From Streptomyces himalayensis subsp. himalayensis (GTDB lineage: Bacteria; Actinomycetota; Actinomycetes; Streptomycetales; Streptomycetaceae), in assembly GCF_013778455.1 (NCBI RefSeq), contig NZ_JACEHE010000010.1:1-64000 (forward strand): a DNA stretch of 64,000 nucleotides, read 5' to 3'. The notes under the pieces are model-generated. The model was given only the letters and a program-made list of their open reading frames with translations, had not been told where the DNA came from and ran no database searches. Each line of letters begins with the position of its first letter. Position 1 is the stretch's first letter. The position numbers and the translations under genes were made by a program. This document shows positions 62,165-64,000 of this stretch, one piece after another.

Positions 62165-63004
62165 TCAGCCAGTCGACGCGGCGCGGCGCCGTAGGGGCGG
62201 CCGGAGCAGGCCGTTGTGTGGGGACAGGGCCAGGGAGACGAGGAAGACGGCGGCGACGACGAGGGTGATGGTGCCGCCGGGGGCGAGGTTCCAGTGCGTG
62301 GAGAGAGTGAGGCCGAGGGCGCAGGAGCCGGTGCCGATGGCCATGGACAGCGGCAGGGTGATGCCGATGCGGTCGGTCCAGAGGCGGGCGGTGGCGGCGG
62401 GGCCGACGATGAGGGCCATGGCGAGCATGACTCCGATGGCGGGGGCGGTGATGACGATGACGGCCTCGATGAGGACCAGCAGGAGGAGGTCGAGGGCGGC
62501 CACGGGGTACCCGGCGGCGCGCTGCCCTTCGGGGTCGAAGGCCCCGTGGACGAGTTCTTTGTGGAGGGCGGCGAGGACCAGCAGGACCAGCGCGCCCACG
62601 CCGGCCGTCACGGCGAGGTCGTGCTCGGTGACGGTGACGATGGAGCCGGTCATGAAGGCTTCGAGGTCGCGGCTGAAGCCGTCGGAGGCGGACAGCAGGG
62701 CGACGCCGAGGGCGAAGCCGGCGGCCAGCACGATGCCGGTCGCGGTGGTGGCGCCCTGGTCGCGGCGGCGGGAGACGGCCAGGACGCACAGACAGATCAG
62801 CACGCCCATGGCGGCGCCACCGAGGTAGATGTCGATGCCGACTACGGCGGCGAGGACGACGCCGGGAAAGGTGGCGTGGGTCATGGCCATCGTGAAGAAG
62901 CCCATGCGGCGCAGTACGACATGCACGCCCATCGCGCCGCACACGGCGCCGACGAGTGCGGCCTCCAGCAGTGCGCGGTGGGTGTAGGAGTCGAGCCAGC
63001 TCAT
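62165..63004 (-). CDS. Metal ABC transporter permease (ABC-3 family)
   Basis: A 279-residue polytopic permease (GAVCGAMGVHVVLRRMGFFTMAMTHATFPG near the N-terminus; ALIVGPAATARLWTD later). ATG 63004 overlaps the stop of the preceding permease gene by 4 nt (ATGA). This is the second subunit of a two-permease zinc/manganese-type importer whose ATPase gene lies upstream. Longer starts would run into the preceding gene. Confidence 0.92.
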   Translation of the reverse strand: MSWLDSYTHRALLEAALVGAVCGAMGVHVVLRRMGFFTMAMTHATFPGVVLAAVVGIDIYLGGAAMGVLICLCVLAVSRRRDQGATTATGIVLAAGFALGVALLSASDGFSRDLEAFMTGSIVTVTEHDLAVTAGVGALVLLVLAALHKELVHGAFDPEGQRAAGYPVAALDLLLLVLIEAVIVITAPAIGVMLAMALIVGPAATARLWTDRIGITLPLSMAIGTGSCALGLTLSTHWNLAPGGTITLVVAAVFLVSLALSPHNGLLRPPLRRRAASTG

Positions 63005-63843
63005 GCCCGTACCGCCTTCCGTGCGGCAAGCAGCAGGGTGTACGCGGCCGTCATCAGCAGGACGACCGCGGGCCCGGCGGCCAGCTGTACGCCGTGCAGG
63101 ACCGACGCCTGGTAACTGGCCGCCAGTCCGAGCCAACCGCACAACGCACCGAAGCCGGCGCCGATGGCGGCGATGACCGGGATGCGGTGCGAGAGCAGCC
63201 GGCCGAAGGCAGCGGGCACGATCATCAGCGCGATCACCAGGACCGTGCCCACCGCGCGGACCGCCGCCACCACGACCAAGGCGATCAGGACGTTCAGCGC
63301 GAGGTCGAGCAGCCAGGTCCGGTGTCCCATGGCGCGGGCGCCGTCCGGGTCGAAGGCCCGCAGCGTGAAGTGCCGCCCGAGGAAGGCCAGTGCGACAAGG
63401 CAGCCTGCGGCGAGCACTGCGCTCTGCACGATGTCGGCGCGTGTGACGGTGAGCACCTGTCCGAAGAGAAAGGCGTTGAGGTCGTGCCGGTAGTCGTGCT
63501 GCCGGGAGACCAGGACGACGCCGAGCCCGAAGAACGCGGTGAGGATGACGGTCAGCGCCGAGTCCTCGCTGATGCGCGGCGCGCGGGTGAGCAGCGTCAG
63601 CAGGACGGCGGTGAGCAGCCCGGCGACCAGCGCACCCCAGAAGACCCCGTCCGCGGCCCCGGCGGCGAACCCCACCACGACACCGGGGAAGACGGTGTGC
63701 GTGAGCGCGTCGGCCACGTACGCGAGACGGCGTACGAGGACGAAGACACCGACCGCGCCGCCCAGTACGCCCAGGATCAGCAACTCCACGAGGGCACGGG
63801 CCATGTACGGCACCTGGAAGGGGTCGGTGAGCGGAGAGCCCAT
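63001..63843 (-). CDS. Metal ABC transporter permease (ABC-3 family)
   Basis: A 280-residue permease (GAVGVFVLVRRLAYVADALTHTVFPG; VLVIALMIVPAAFGRLLSH). It is paired with the following permease, so the channel is probably a heterodimer. ATG 63843 overlaps the ATPase stop by 1 nt (TGATG). The metal is not determined; the zinc genes nearby make zinc or manganese likely. Confidence 0.92.
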   Translation of the reverse strand: MGSPLTDPFQVPYMARALVELLILGVLGGAVGVFVLVRRLAYVADALTHTVFPGVVVGFAAGAADGVFWGALVAGLLTAVLLTLLTRAPRISEDSALTVILTAFFGLGVVLVSRQHDYRHDLNAFLFGQVLTVTRADIVQSAVLAAGCLVALAFLGRHFTLRAFDPDGARAMGHRTWLLDLALNVLIALVVVAAVRAVGTVLVIALMIVPAAFGRLLSHRIPVIAAIGAGFGALCGWLGLAASYQASVLHGVQLAAGPAVVLLMTAAYTLLLAARKAVRA

Positions 63844-64000
63844 CACATCCCCGCCACGATCGTGCTGCCGTCGACTTCGAGCACGTGTGCGCCGTAGCAG
63901 CAGCGGAGATTGTCGGCGGTCAGCGTCCGCTCCGGCGGACCGAACCCGTACTGCCGCCCGTTGAGGAGACAGACCTGCCGGCACAGGATGTGCGCGACCG
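63843..64000 (-). CDS. Metal ABC transporter ATP-binding protein, C-terminal end (partial)
   Basis: Only the last about 51 residues are in the window: LCRQVCLLNGRQYGFG, then ERTLTADNLRCCYGAH and LEVDGSTIVAGM. This matches the C-terminal tail of zinc/manganese ABC ATPases. The Walker motifs lie beyond the window edge. The binding-protein gene, not seen here, is probably further upstream on the minus strand. Confidence 0.82.
   Translation of the reverse strand, partial: VAHILCRQVCLLNGRQYGFGPPERTLTADNLRCCYGAHVLEVDGSTIVAGM

Overview
This 64-kb window is chromosomal DNA of a high-GC actinomycete, almost certainly a Streptomyces. The evidence is very high GC, many GTG and TTG starts, 4-nt stop/start overlaps (ATGA or GTGA), a DmdR-type iron box, Zur-like boxes, LAxTG-type sorting signals, and a SAV_2336/NB-ARC/TPR protein of the FxSxx-COOH family. 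No tRNA, rRNA, CRISPR array or insertion sequence was recognised.

Region 1 (1-13.6 kb). The 3' end of a bacterial polynucleotide kinase-phosphatase-ligase gene is followed by what looks like an NTP-driven conflict or signalling module. One operon encodes a VMAP adaptor, a MoxR AAA+ ATPase and a 1461-residue vWA-like/NB-ARC/TPR protein. After a terminator-like hairpin, a second operon encodes an alpha/beta hydrolase, a caspase-like protease, an 80-residue candidate precursor peptide and an HExxH-motif peptide-modifying enzyme. The caspase C-terminus and the VMAP N-terminus look like the same effector-associated domain. No radical SAM gene is present. This is the best candidate for an undescribed system.

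Region 2 (13.6-18.2 kb). Arginine deiminase, catabolic ornithine carbamoyltransferase and a cationic amino-acid permease, then a convergent RsbW-like ATP-binding protein.

Region 3 (18.4-30.2 kb). An aromatic acyl-CoA catabolic cluster of the 2-aminobenzoyl-CoA/salicylyl-CoA type: enoyl-CoA hydratase, monooxygenase/old-yellow-enzyme fusion, CoA ligase, PaaX regulator, acyl-CoA dehydrogenase, RidA and an alpha/beta hydrolase. A four-gene sulfation and glycosyl-transfer operon (cysC, GT4, accessory protein, sulfotransferase) sits in its middle. Two promoters 9 kb apart share a TGAC-N4-GTCA palindrome.

Region 4 (30.2-45.5 kb). Iron-box-controlled DUF2470 protein, secreted protein plus class F sortase, PGRP-type amidase, MmpS-like protein, and a giant secreted RHS/YD-repeat protein with a candidate toxin tip, followed by a lipoprotein and a membrane protein.

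Region 5 (45.7-64 kb). A zinc-homeostasis island: two ArsR/SmtB regulators, a His-rich metal-binding protein, an operon of Zur, Cys-rich protein, COG0523 GTPase, WD40 protein and thioredoxin-like ferredoxin, a PacL/CtpC-like exporter pair, and an anchored-repeat ABC importer with sortase-anchored surface proteins. Two decayed methyltransferase genes follow, then a second ABC-3 transporter that runs off the end. Zur-like boxes and a shared ArsR-like site tie the island together.
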